NCBI GenBank assembly: GCA_031376285.1
Contig: JANMDN010000067.1
Location: forward strand, 1-42,928
Source: JANMDN01 sp031376285
GTDB lineage: Bacteria > Actinomycetota > Thermoleophilia > Miltoncostaeales > Miltoncostaeaceae
Length of the DNA stretch: 42,928 nucleotides
Direction of reading: 5' to 3'
This document shows, piece by piece, positions 27,441 to 35,717 of this stretch. The notes under the pieces were generated by a model. That model had not been told where the DNA came from and did no database searches. It saw nothing but the letters and a program-made list of their open reading frames with translations. Within the stretch, counting starts at the first letter, position 1; each line of letters begins with the position of its first letter. The position numbers and the translations under genes were made by a program.

Positions 27441-28208
27441 ATGAAGCTGCTGCGGCGGGTTCGCGCCGCGCGGGCGCTCGCACGCCGTGGTGTGCGCGAC
27501 GATGCGAGTCGTCCGGGAGCGCGGGGGACGTTGAGCGCTCGCTCGGTGGCGATCATCATGGACGGCAATGGGCGCTGGGCGACCGACCGACGGCTTCCCG
27601 TCGCCGCGGGGCACCGCGCTGGCGCGCAGGCGCTGAAACGGATCGTCCGCCACGCCCCCGACGTGGGGATCACCGACCTCGTCGTCTTCTCATTCTCGAC
27701 AGAGAACTGGGGACGCCCCGACGAAGAGGTCAGCGACCTGATGAACCTCTTCTGCGAGCTCATCGAAGCCGAGGTGCCGGAACTCAATGAGGAGGGCGTG
27801 CGGCTTCGGTTCATCGGACGGCGTGAGGAGCTGAGCACCGAGCTCCAGGCGCGCATTCGTGATGGTGAGGCGGCGACGGCACACAACGATCGTCTGCGGC
27901 TCTTCGTGGCGATGAACTACGGAGGTCGCGCCGAGATCGTGGACGCCGCCCGGCGGTTCGTCGCAAGCGAAGGTCCCGAGGCGGGGGAGGAGGCCTTCGC
28001 CCGTCATCTCTATGCGCCGACCCTTCGCGATCCGGAGCTTGTCATCCGCACGAGTGGCGAGCAGCGCATCTCGAACTTCCTGCTCTGGCAAGCCGCCTAC
28101 GCGGAGCTGGTGTTCTCGGACAAGCTCTGGCCAGACTTCCTTCCCGAGGATCTCGACGCCGCCCTTGCCGTCTTCCAGGCACGACAGCGTCGCTTCGGGG
28201 GGCGGTGA
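27441..28208 (+). CDS. uppS: Undecaprenyl diphosphate synthase (cis-prenyltransferase)
   Basis: 255 residues from the ATG at 27441; a second ATG nine codons upstream (27414) is also possible. It condenses isopentenyl diphosphate onto farnesyl diphosphate to make the C55 lipid carrier for cell-wall precursors. AIIMDGNGRWA (37-47) holds the catalytic Asp41, GHRAGAQALKRI follows, then FSFSTENWGRP, and near the C-terminus RTSGEQRISNFLLWQ. About 30 basic residues precede the core. A CGGGC-AGT-GCCCG hairpin (27418-27430) lies just before the start. The stop is followed 4 bases later by cdsA. Confidence 0.94.
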   Translation: MKLLRRVRAARALARRGVRDDASRPGARGTLSARSVAIIMDGNGRWATDRRLPVAAGHRAGAQALKRIVRHAPDVGITDLVVFSFSTENWGRPDEEVSDLMNLFCELIEAEVPELNEEGVRLRFIGRREELSTELQARIRDGEAATAHNDRLRLFVAMNYGGRAEIVDAARRFVASEGPEAGEEAFARHLYAPTLRDPELVIRTSGEQRISNFLLWQAAYAELVFSDKLWPDFLPEDLDAALAVFQARQRRFGGR

Positions 28209-28212
28209 GGCC

Positions 28213-29001
28213 TTGGGTAGTCGGCTACTGATCGCGATTCCCGGAATTGCGCTTGCGGTCGCGGTCGTCTGGGCCGGTGGTGTCTCGCTTGCCGCCCTGC
28301 TCGTTGTGATCGCGGTTCTCGGGCTCGTGGAACTGCACAGCCTGACGGCGGCGGCCCGACCGATTCGTTGGGCCGGCGACCTCTGCGTTGTGCTGTGGGT
28401 GATCCTCCCGCTCTTCGGATCATCACCGGCGCGGCAGCTTCTTCTTGGGGCTGTCGCGTGCCTCCTCGTCAGCGCGGTCGGTGGTCTTACGGCGCGGCGA
28501 CGGGAGGACGTCACCCTGCGGGTTTCGGTGACCGTCTTTGGTGGGCTCTACCTCGGGCTGCCGCTGGCGATGCTGATGGCGCTTCGCGAGGGGCCGAACG
28601 GTGCGGCGGCGGTGGCCAACGTGCTCGTGGGCACGTGGGCGTTCGATACCTTCGCCTACCTTGGCGGTCGGGTCTGGGGCCGGACGCCCATCGCCCCGCG
28701 GACCTCACCCAACAAAACGGTCGAGGGCGCCGTGATCGGTCTCGTCGGCGCCGTCGCGTGCGTCGTGCTCGCGGGGCTCTACATGGACTGGATTTCCCTT
28801 GTCGAGTCGATCGTGCTTGCCATCGCCATCTGCATCGCGGCGTTCGCGGGGGATCTCTTCGAGTCGATGCTCAAGCGCGACGCGCAGGTCAAGGACTCAG
28901 GTCGAATCCTCCTCGGCCACGGCGGGATCCTCGACCGTTTCGACGCGCTGCTCTTTAGCGCCCCCGTCGCGTATCTCGTGACGTCCTGGCTCGTCGGTTG
29001 A
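28213..29001 (+). CDS. cdsA: Phosphatidate cytidylyltransferase
   Basis: 262-residue membrane enzyme (about seven or eight hydrophobic segments) that makes CDP-diacylglycerol from phosphatidic acid and CTP. The CdsA signature is near the C-terminus: LKRDAQVKDSGRILLGHGG followed by ILDRFDALL, with the Lys-Asp and Asp-Arg residues that bind the metals. SPNKTVEG (about 167-174) is the second conserved patch. The TTG start is inferred from the first membrane helix and the tight spacing to uppS. Confidence 0.93.
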   Translation: MGSRLLIAIPGIALAVAVVWAGGVSLAALLVVIAVLGLVELHSLTAAARPIRWAGDLCVVLWVILPLFGSSPARQLLLGAVACLLVSAVGGLTARRREDVTLRVSVTVFGGLYLGLPLAMLMALREGPNGAAAVANVLVGTWAFDTFAYLGGRVWGRTPIAPRTSPNKTVEGAVIGLVGAVACVVLAGLYMDWISLVESIVLAIAICIAAFAGDLFESMLKRDAQVKDSGRILLGHGGILDRFDALLFSAPVAYLVTSWLVG

Positions 29002-29017
29002 CGGGGAACGGAGCACC

Positions 29018-30121
29018 GTGACCGCGCGGGTCTTGGTCCTCGGCTCGACCGGCTCGATCGGCGTGCAGGCGCTTGAGGTCATCGACGCGTGCGACGACCT
29101 CGTCCTGTGCGGACTCGCCTGCGGTACCCAACTCGCGACGATGGCCACGCAGCGCGGACCCGCAGCGGTGGAGACGTCCTGCGCCGCCGGTGGCGGAACC
29201 ATCCCATGGAGCGCCGATCTCGGATCACTGATCGATGCCACCGAGCCGGACATCGTCCTGAACGCCCTGGTCGGCGCGGCCGGCCTTCCTCCGACGCTTG
29301 CGGCGCTTGAGCGGGGCGTGACGGTTGCCCTGGCAAACAAAGAGAGCCTCGTCGCGGGTGGAGAGGTCGTCGCGCGGGTTCGTCGGGCTTCTGGCGCCCG
29401 CCTCATCCCGGTCGATTCCGAGCACTCGTCACTCTTTCAACTCCTGGAGGGTGTGCCGCGCGAACGGGTTGAGTCGCTCACCCTAACGGCGTCCGGTGGA
29501 CCATTTCGGGGTAAGACGGCGTCGGACCTCGCTGACGTCGGCCCTGCCGATGCGTTGCGCCACCCAACGTGGACGATGGGCGCGAAGATCACGATCGACT
29601 CGGCGACGCTCATGAACAAGGGGCTCGAGATCATCGAGGCCCACCACCTCTTCGAGGTGGGCTACGACGTGATCGAGGTCCTCGTCCATCCGCAGTCGGT
29701 TGTCCACGGCCTCGTGACGCTCGACGATGGGAGCCTTCTCGCGCATTGCGGCGCGCCCGACATGCGAATCCCGATCGGGCACGCCCTTTGCTACCCAGCT
29801 GCCCCGCCACGGCGGCCGCCGTTGAACCTCGTCGGCATGACGTTGACCTTCGAGCCCGCCGACGAGGGGACGTTCCGCTGCCTGGCGCTCGCTCGGGAGG
29901 CCGGCCGAGCGGGGGGAACGATGCCGGCGGTCCTCAACGCGGCGAACGAGGTCGCGGTGCAAGCCTTCCTCGACTCCCGAATCGGCTTTCTCGACATTGC
30001 GCGGCTCGTGGAGAACACACTTGGTGTCGTTGCAGGCGGTGAGGGCGATACCCTGGAAGCGGTCATTGCTGCAGACCGTGCGGCTCGGTCGTACGTCGAC
30101 TCGCAGCTCGCCCCCCGCTAG
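29018..30121 (+). CDS. dxr: 1-deoxy-D-xylulose 5-phosphate reductoisomerase
   Basis: 367 residues (a little short of the 390-400 common in the family). It converts DXP to MEP with NADPH, the committed step of the MEP isoprenoid pathway. NADPH motif VLGSTGSIG (7-15), ANKESLV near 108, metal site DSEHSSLFQLL near 132, and ASGGPF with the HPTWTMGAKITIDSATLMNK block near 186-205 are clear. GTG start with GGAG upstream. The product feeds ispG, two genes downstream. Confidence 0.96.
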   Translation: MTARVLVLGSTGSIGVQALEVIDACDDLVLCGLACGTQLATMATQRGPAAVETSCAAGGGTIPWSADLGSLIDATEPDIVLNALVGAAGLPPTLAALERGVTVALANKESLVAGGEVVARVRRASGARLIPVDSEHSSLFQLLEGVPRERVESLTLTASGGPFRGKTASDLADVGPADALRHPTWTMGAKITIDSATLMNKGLEIIEAHHLFEVGYDVIEVLVHPQSVVHGLVTLDDGSLLAHCGAPDMRIPIGHALCYPAAPPRRPPLNLVGMTLTFEPADEGTFRCLALAREAGRAGGTMPAVLNAANEVAVQAFLDSRIGFLDIARLVENTLGVVAGGEGDTLEAVIAADRAARSYVDSQLAPR

Positions 30122-30137
30122 GTCGAGGAGACCCGCC

Positions 30138-31241
30138 CTGACCGCCGTCAACATCGTCGTTTTCATTCTCGTCCTCATGGCCCTCGTGCTCGTGCACGAG
30201 ATGGGGCACTTCTTCGTCGCTCGCTGGTGCGGGATGCGCGTCGAGCGGTTCAGCATCTTCTTTGGGAAGCCGCTCGTCCATTGGACCCGTGGCGAGACGC
30301 AGTACCGGCTCGGCTGGCTCCCGCTCGGTGGCTACGTGAAGATCTCGGGGATGACGCCCGACGAGGACGTTCCGGCGGAGGCCGTCGGGCGAACCTACTC
30401 GGCGTCGTCCCCTTGGCGAAAGATCGCGACCATCGCGGCAGGCCCGGCCGTGAACTTGGTCGTCGCCGTGCTGTGCGTCTCTGGAGCCTTCTGGATTGGT
30501 TTGCCGGACACGATTGGCTCGTCGGACCGGGTTCGCGCGGTGGCGGCGACGAGCCCGGCAGCTTCGATCGGCCTTGAGCGCGGAGATCGTCTTGTCGCGG
30601 TCAACGGTGTCCGATCAAGGCCCGGTCCTGCCGGCAAGGATCCACTGATCGTAAATGTCGACCCGCTTCGCGACGAACTCCAGAAGAACGCCAACAAATC
30701 GGTCGCCGTGACCTTCGAGCACAACGGCGAGCTGATCACGAAGAATGTCGTTCTCACCGAGGGCAAGGATGAGAAGGATCGGACGGTGGGGCGCCTCGGT
30801 TTCGAGTTCCAAACGATTGATCGAACCGTCCGCTCGGGCCCGATCGAGGGACTTCGTCAGGGGCTCGACCGGACGTGGTTCTTCACAACCGAGAACGTGA
30901 AGGGCGTTGGGCGTCTCTTCACAAGTGCGGAGGCGCGAAAGCAGACCGGTACCGTGGCGAGAATCGGCGCCGTGTACAACGAGACAACGGGCCTTGGCCT
31001 CGGAACGACGGTTGGCTTCATCGGCATCATCAGTCTCCTACTGTGCATCTACAACCTCCTTCCGGTGCTGCCGCTTGACGGGGGTCACATCCTTTCCGCG
31101 ATTGTCGAGAAGATCCGAGGGCGACCACTGTCGCGACGCGCACTCGAAGCATCGGCCGCGGTCGGCCTGGTGCTGATCGCGCTCCTCTTCTTCACGGCGG
31201 TTCGAAATGACGTCCTGCACTTCAGCGGACGAACGCCGTGA
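30138..31241 (+). CDS. rseP: Site-2 intramembrane metalloprotease, RseP/RasP type
   Basis: 367 residues. Zinc motif HEMGH at 20-24 in the first membrane helix and the third ligand Asp314 in LPLDGGH. A PDZ domain lies between (about 110-210, with SPAASIGLERGDRLVAVNG). The family cleaves anti-sigma factors and cleared signal peptides within the membrane. The CTG start at 30138 is well supported: GAGGAG sits 7 bases upstream and no ATG/GTG/TTG is available before the HEMGH helix. Located between dxr and ispG, as in many bacteria. The stop overlaps ispG (GTGA). Confidence 0.94.
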   Translation: MTAVNIVVFILVLMALVLVHEMGHFFVARWCGMRVERFSIFFGKPLVHWTRGETQYRLGWLPLGGYVKISGMTPDEDVPAEAVGRTYSASSPWRKIATIAAGPAVNLVVAVLCVSGAFWIGLPDTIGSSDRVRAVAATSPAASIGLERGDRLVAVNGVRSRPGPAGKDPLIVNVDPLRDELQKNANKSVAVTFEHNGELITKNVVLTEGKDEKDRTVGRLGFEFQTIDRTVRSGPIEGLRQGLDRTWFFTTENVKGVGRLFTSAEARKQTGTVARIGAVYNETTGLGLGTTVGFIGIISLLLCIYNLLPVLPLDGGHILSAIVEKIRGRPLSRRALEASAAVGLVLIALLFFTAVRNDVLHFSGRTP

Positions 31242-32464
31242 CCGACGTCGCGCGCCGCCGGAGCGTGACCTGCACGGTTGGAGGTGTTGCGGTCGGCGGT
31301 GGCGCCCCCATCGTTGTCCAGTCGATGACGAACACCGACACGGCCGACGCCGAGGGCACGGCCCGGCAAGTCGCCGAGCTCGCAGAGGCCGGGTCGGAGA
31401 TCGTCCGGATCACCGTCAACAATCGCGCCGCTGCCGCCAAGGTCGTCGAGATCCGTACGCGACTGAGCGACGACTTCGGTGTGAGCGTTCCGATCGTCGG
31501 TGACTTTCACTACAACGGCCATACGCTCCTCACTGAGTTTCCCGACTGCGCCGCGGCGCTCGACAAGTACCGGATCAACCCGGGCAACGTCGGCCGGGGC
31601 GCGCGGCACGACCGCAACTTCGCGACGATGATCGATGTTGCACGTGAGCACGGCAAGCCGGTCCGGATCGGGGTCAACGCCGGCTCGCTCGACCCGGAAC
31701 TCTTCGACCAGCTCATGGACGAGAACGGCCGACGCCCCGAACCCGAGGACGCCGCGGTTGTTCTACGAGGAGCGCTCGTTCGAAGTGCGCTCAACTCGGC
31801 TGAGGCCGCGGAGTCGCTCGGACTTCCCCATGACGCGATCATCATCTCCTGCAAGGTGAGCAGGGTGCAGGAGATGGTCGCCGCCTACGAGGATCTCGCC
31901 GCTCGGTGTGACTATCCGCTCCATCTCGGCCTCACTGAGGCCGGAATGGGATCCAAGGGCATCGTCGCGACGAGCGCTGCCCTTTCGATCCTCCTCGCGA
32001 ACGGCATCGGCGACACGATCCGGGCGAGCCTCACCCCTGAGCCAGGGGGCGACCGAACCCTCGAGGTTCGGTTATGTTTGGACCTCCTCCAAGCCCTCGG
32101 GCAACGGAGCTTTCGTCCGCAGGTGATCGCCTGCCCCGGGTGCGGGCGAACCACGAGCACGGTCTTTCAGGAACTCGCCCAGGCAATCGACGCGCGCCTC
32201 GAGGAGCGGATGGCGACATGGCGCAGCGAACGCCCCGGTGCCGCGGAACTCACGGTCGCGGTCATGGGCTGCATCGTCAACGGGCCGGGTGAGAGTCGGG
32301 CCGCAAACATCGGCATCAGCCTTCCCGGCACTGGCGAGGAACCGCGGGCACCGGTCTACATCGACGGTGAACGGGTCGTGACCCTTGAAGGTCCGACCCT
32401 TGCCGAGGACTTCCTGCGGATGGTGGAGGACTATGTCGAGAGGCGTTTTCCGGTCGCGATCTGA
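31238..32464 (+). CDS. ispG: (E)-4-hydroxy-3-methylbut-2-enyl-diphosphate synthase
   Basis: 408 residues. It reductively opens MEcPP to HMBPP in the MEP pathway using a 4Fe-4S cluster. Cluster ligands are Cys299 and Cys302 in CPGCGRTT and Cys345 in GCIVNGPGES. The N-terminal barrel has PIVVQSMTNTDTAD, and the middle has YRINPGNVG. The one-domain-plus-cluster layout is the bacterial form. GTG start overlaps rseP. Confidence 0.97.
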   Translation: MTDVARRRSVTCTVGGVAVGGGAPIVVQSMTNTDTADAEGTARQVAELAEAGSEIVRITVNNRAAAAKVVEIRTRLSDDFGVSVPIVGDFHYNGHTLLTEFPDCAAALDKYRINPGNVGRGARHDRNFATMIDVAREHGKPVRIGVNAGSLDPELFDQLMDENGRRPEPEDAAVVLRGALVRSALNSAEAAESLGLPHDAIIISCKVSRVQEMVAAYEDLAARCDYPLHLGLTEAGMGSKGIVATSAALSILLANGIGDTIRASLTPEPGGDRTLEVRLCLDLLQALGQRSFRPQVIACPGCGRTTSTVFQELAQAIDARLEERMATWRSERPGAAELTVAVMGCIVNGPGESRAANIGISLPGTGEEPRAPVYIDGERVVTLEGPTLAEDFLRMVEDYVERRFPVAI

Positions 32465-32489
32465 TTGAAGGGTCCTTCGGCTCCTCTGG

Positions 32490-32495
32490 TAGCCT
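32490..32495 (+). promoter_or_regulatory. Candidate -10 element upstream of the CNNM/CorC-type gene
   Basis: TAGCCT in CTGGTAGCCTCC, with TTGAAG (32465-32470) 19 bases upstream as a possible -35. Predicted leader of about 60 bases before the GTG at 32564. Confidence 0.45.
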
Positions 32496-32563
32496 CCGAG
32501 TGCCTAATGGCTTTCGAATTCCCAAGGGTCGTTACCGGCACCACCGCGTGCCAGCTCTGAGCC

Positions 32564-33895
32564 GTGGATAACGCGCTAAAGCTCGCGGCCGCGATTGCCC
32601 TCGTCCTTGGTACCGGCTTTTTCGTGGCAGCAGAGTTCGCTCTCGCTCGGGCGCGCCTTGTCCGGCTCGATCAGGTCGCCGAGCGCCGCCGCTCCGGTGA
32701 GTTAGCCGCACGTCAAGCCAGGCAAATCGATCGCTACCTTGCCGCCTGTCAACTCGGTATCACCACGACGAGCCTCGGGCTCGGCTGGCTCGGCGAGCCG
32801 GCCTTCGCGGGACTCCTCGAGCCGATTTTCCACAAGGTCGGGATCTCCGAAGGGGCGACCCCTGTCACGGCAGGGATCATCGCGTTTGCGCTGATCACGA
32901 TGCTCCACGTGGTGGTCGGCGAGCTCGCCCCGAAGAGCTTGGCGATTCAGAAGCCCGAGGCGACGGCAATGGCGCTTGCCTACCCCCTTGAGTGGTTTCG
33001 GATTCTCTTCTCGCCGCTCATCGCGCTACTGAACGGCGCGGGTGTGCGCCTGGTCCGGCTGATGGGCGTCGAGCCTGCCGGTGAGCACGACCTCGCTTCG
33101 ACCTCCGAGGACATCCAGCGGATCATCGCCCAAAGCGAGGAAGGGGGGCGGCTCGACCCCGAGGAGGCCGACATGCTCGAGGGTGTGTTCGAACTCCACG
33201 AGACGGTCGCCCGCGACGTCATGACCCCGCGCCCGGACCTTTCGACGATCCAGGCCGACTCGACGGTTCGAGGCGCGCTCGAGTTCGCCCTCGCTGGTCG
33301 CCACAGCCGTTTCCCCGTCCTCGATGGGGAAGGGGGTGTGGTCGGGATCGTCCAGCTCAGCCAGCTCGCCCGAGGCGTTCTCGAGGGCAACGACACCGGC
33401 ATGGTCCGGGACCTCATGACGCCCGCTTTTTTCGCGCCGGAGACGCAACCAATCGACCTGCTCCTACGGGAGCTCCAGGCGCGACGCGCGTCGCTGTCGG
33501 TGGTGCTCGACGAGTACGGCGATCTGGCCGGCATCGTGACGATCGAGGACATCGTCGAAGAGATCGTCGGCGAGATCGACGACGAGCGTGACCGTGCCCC
33601 GTCAGTCGACGTGAGTCCTGATGGGCGCCTGATGGTGGGCGGCCACGTACCGATCGAGAGCCTCGGCGATCACGGTGTGGAGATCGAGGATGAGACGGTG
33701 ACAAGCGTTGGCGGACTCGTGTTCTCGCGACTCGGTCGACTGCCACGCACCGGCGACTCAGTCGTCTCGGACGGGTGGAGACTCACCGTCGAAGCCACGC
33801 GCGGAACGCGGGTGGTTCTCGTGTCGGTCGTCGCGGAGCCAGGCGGGTCATCCCCGGCATCGCGTCTGGGCGCGCGAGATGTGGGCGAGGTCTGA
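32564..33895 (+). CDS. CNNM/DUF21-CBS-CorC family membrane protein (hemolysin-like)
   Basis: 443 residues. An N-terminal DUF21 membrane domain (about 1-175, several hydrophobic segments, with FFVAAEFALARARLVRLDQ near 19-37), two CBS domains (about 215-340, DVMTPRPDLSTI and DLMTPAFF openings, ending in YGDLAGIVTIEDIVEEIVGE) and a C-terminal CorC_HlyC domain (about 350-430). The family is linked to magnesium/cobalt export and was once called hemolysin C; toxicity should not be assumed. GTG start, no clear ribosome site. It lies between ispG and proS. Confidence 0.92.
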   Translation: MDNALKLAAAIALVLGTGFFVAAEFALARARLVRLDQVAERRRSGELAARQARQIDRYLAACQLGITTTSLGLGWLGEPAFAGLLEPIFHKVGISEGATPVTAGIIAFALITMLHVVVGELAPKSLAIQKPEATAMALAYPLEWFRILFSPLIALLNGAGVRLVRLMGVEPAGEHDLASTSEDIQRIIAQSEEGGRLDPEEADMLEGVFELHETVARDVMTPRPDLSTIQADSTVRGALEFALAGRHSRFPVLDGEGGVVGIVQLSQLARGVLEGNDTGMVRDLMTPAFFAPETQPIDLLLRELQARRASLSVVLDEYGDLAGIVTIEDIVEEIVGEIDDERDRAPSVDVSPDGRLMVGGHVPIESLGDHGVEIEDETVTSVGGLVFSRLGRLPRTGDSVVSDGWRLTVEATRGTRVVLVSVVAEPGGSSPASRLGARDVGEV

Positions 33896-33919
33896 GCGAG
33901 TTCCCGCGCACCCGACCGG

Positions 33920-33925
33920 TAGCAT
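33920..33925 (+). promoter_or_regulatory. -10 element of the proS promoter
   Basis: TAGCAT within CCGGTAGCATTTC, 34 bases before the ATG at 33960 and 25 bases after the preceding stop. No clear -35. Confidence 0.5.
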
Positions 33926-33959
33926 TTCAGGCCTGTCCGGCGCCGACCAAGCGAGACCG

Positions 33960-35717
33960 ATGAGCCCTCAATCAGATTCCCACCCTTGGCGTGCCCCCGC
34001 CGCGCCAAACGGTGGCTCGTGGCGGATGCGCGGCCGGCTGATGCCGACGCTTCGCGACGCTCCAGCCGACGCGGAGGCGATCAGCCACAAGCTGATGGTG
34101 CGGGCGGGACTGATCCGCCAGCTGGCCTCGGGGCTTTACACGATCCTGCCCGTCGGCCTCCGGGTGCTGCGCCGCGTCGAGGCGATCATCCGCGAGGAGA
34201 TGGAGGCCATCGGGGCCCAAGAGATCCTGATGCCCGTGATGCACCCAGCCGAGATCTGGGAGACCACCGGGCGCTACGGCCTGGCCGAGCAGTTTCGTCT
34301 CCAGGACCGCGGCGGTCGTCAGATGGTCCTCGCCATGACTCACGAGGAGATCATCACCTGGCACGGGGCACGGGAGGTTCGCTCATACCGGGACTTGCCC
34401 CAGATGTGGTGGCAGATGCAAACGAAGCTCCGAGACGAGCCCCGGCCGAAAAGCGGCATCCTGCGGGTGCGCGAGTTCACGATGAAGGACTCCTACTCGC
34501 TCGACCGCGATGCCGCCGGACTGGACCGCTCCTACAACCTGCACGCGGAGGCCTACACACGGATCTTCGATCGATCGGGGCTGCGCTGGTACAAGGTCGA
34601 AAGCGACGTCGGAATGATGGGCGGAAGTGGTGCGCACGAGTACATGGCGCCGAGTCCGGCCGGCGAGGACATCATCGCCATCAGCCGCGAGAGTGGGTAC
34701 GCCGCGAACGTCGAGCTGGCCGTGTCTCGGGCGGTCGATCCTGACTTCGGCCAGACGCCCGACTCACCCGAGGAGTTCGCAACGCCGGGTATCGGCACGA
34801 TTGACGAGCTCAGCGCCGCGACCGGCCTCCCGGCCGCGTGCCTTGCAAAGAGCGTGGTCGTAATGGCCGGTGAGCAGCCGGTTCTTGCGATCATCCGCGG
34901 TGAGCACCAGCTGCACGACAAGAAGCTCGCGAGGATCGTCGGCGAACACCGTCCCGCACGTCCAGAGGAGATCACGCAGTGGTTCGGCGCGACGGGTGGC
35001 TCGCTCGGGCCGGTCGGGCTCGGCGACGGGGTCCGGATCATCGCCGACGAGACGATCGCGACCGGGCACTACGTTACGGGCGCAAACCGCGACGGGTTCC
35101 ACCTGCGCGGCGTCGTCCTCGGGCGGGATTTCCAGGCGGAGACCGCCGACATCCGGACGGTTCTCGAGGGCGAGGGCTGTCCGATCTCCGGGACCCCTGT
35201 TGCGCTCGAGCGCGTGATCGAGGTCGGAAATATCTTCAAGCTCGGGACGAAGTACTCGGACGCCCTCGGCGCGAGCTTCCTCGACGAGAGCGGCGCCGAG
35301 CAGCCCGTCATCATGGGCTCGTATGGCATCGGGCCGGCCCGCATCGCCGCCGCAGCGGTGGAACAGGGCGCCGACGAACACGGCATTGTGTGGCCGAAGG
35401 CGATCGCACCGTTCGACGTTCACATTGTGCTCATCGGCGAGGACGAGACGCCCCAAGGCGCCTTTGCCGCTTCTCTCTACGACGAGCTTTCCGGCCTCGG
35501 CCTCCAGGTACTCCTCGATGATCGGGATGGGCTGTCACCCGGTGAGAAGTTCATCGAGGCCGAGCTCCTCGGCTGTCCGATCCGGGTGACCCTGGGTAAG
35601 CGGACCCTCCCCGACGGGCCGCTCGAAGTTCAGGTCCGGCGGGGTCGCGAGCGCCACGACGTCGCGCTCGAGGGAGCGGCTCGCGCAATCCTGGACCTCT
35701 GGGAGTCGATCACGTAG
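33960..35717 (+). CDS. proS: Prolyl-tRNA synthetase, bacterial type with editing insertion
   Basis: 585 residues, cytoplasmic class II synthetase. SHKLMVRAGLIRQLASGLYT is the N-terminal signature. Motif 2 includes REFTMKDSYSL (about 173-183). The INS editing domain, which hydrolyses Ala-tRNA(Pro), spans about 225-400. Motif 3 is in MGSYGIGPARI (about 450-460), followed by the anticodon-binding domain. The ATG at 33960 is chosen for fit with homologues over an 84-codon upstream extension that runs through the previous gene. The last 8 bases overlap the opposing glucan phosphorylase. Confidence 0.96.
   Translation: MSPQSDSHPWRAPAAPNGGSWRMRGRLMPTLRDAPADAEAISHKLMVRAGLIRQLASGLYTILPVGLRVLRRVEAIIREEMEAIGAQEILMPVMHPAEIWETTGRYGLAEQFRLQDRGGRQMVLAMTHEEIITWHGAREVRSYRDLPQMWWQMQTKLRDEPRPKSGILRVREFTMKDSYSLDRDAAGLDRSYNLHAEAYTRIFDRSGLRWYKVESDVGMMGGSGAHEYMAPSPAGEDIIAISRESGYAANVELAVSRAVDPDFGQTPDSPEEFATPGIGTIDELSAATGLPAACLAKSVVVMAGEQPVLAIIRGEHQLHDKKLARIVGEHRPARPEEITQWFGATGGSLGPVGLGDGVRIIADETIATGHYVTGANRDGFHLRGVVLGRDFQAETADIRTVLEGEGCPISGTPVALERVIEVGNIFKLGTKYSDALGASFLDESGAEQPVIMGSYGIGPARIAAAAVEQGADEHGIVWPKAIAPFDVHIVLIGEDETPQGAFAASLYDELSGLGLQVLLDDRDGLSPGEKFIEAELLGCPIRVTLGKRTLPDGPLEVQVRRGRERHDVALEGAARAILDLWESIT

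Noticed and set aside
32564..33895. Calling the CNNM/CorC gene a hemolysin toxin
   Set aside because: The name is historical. The DUF21-CBS-CorC layout points to ion transport.
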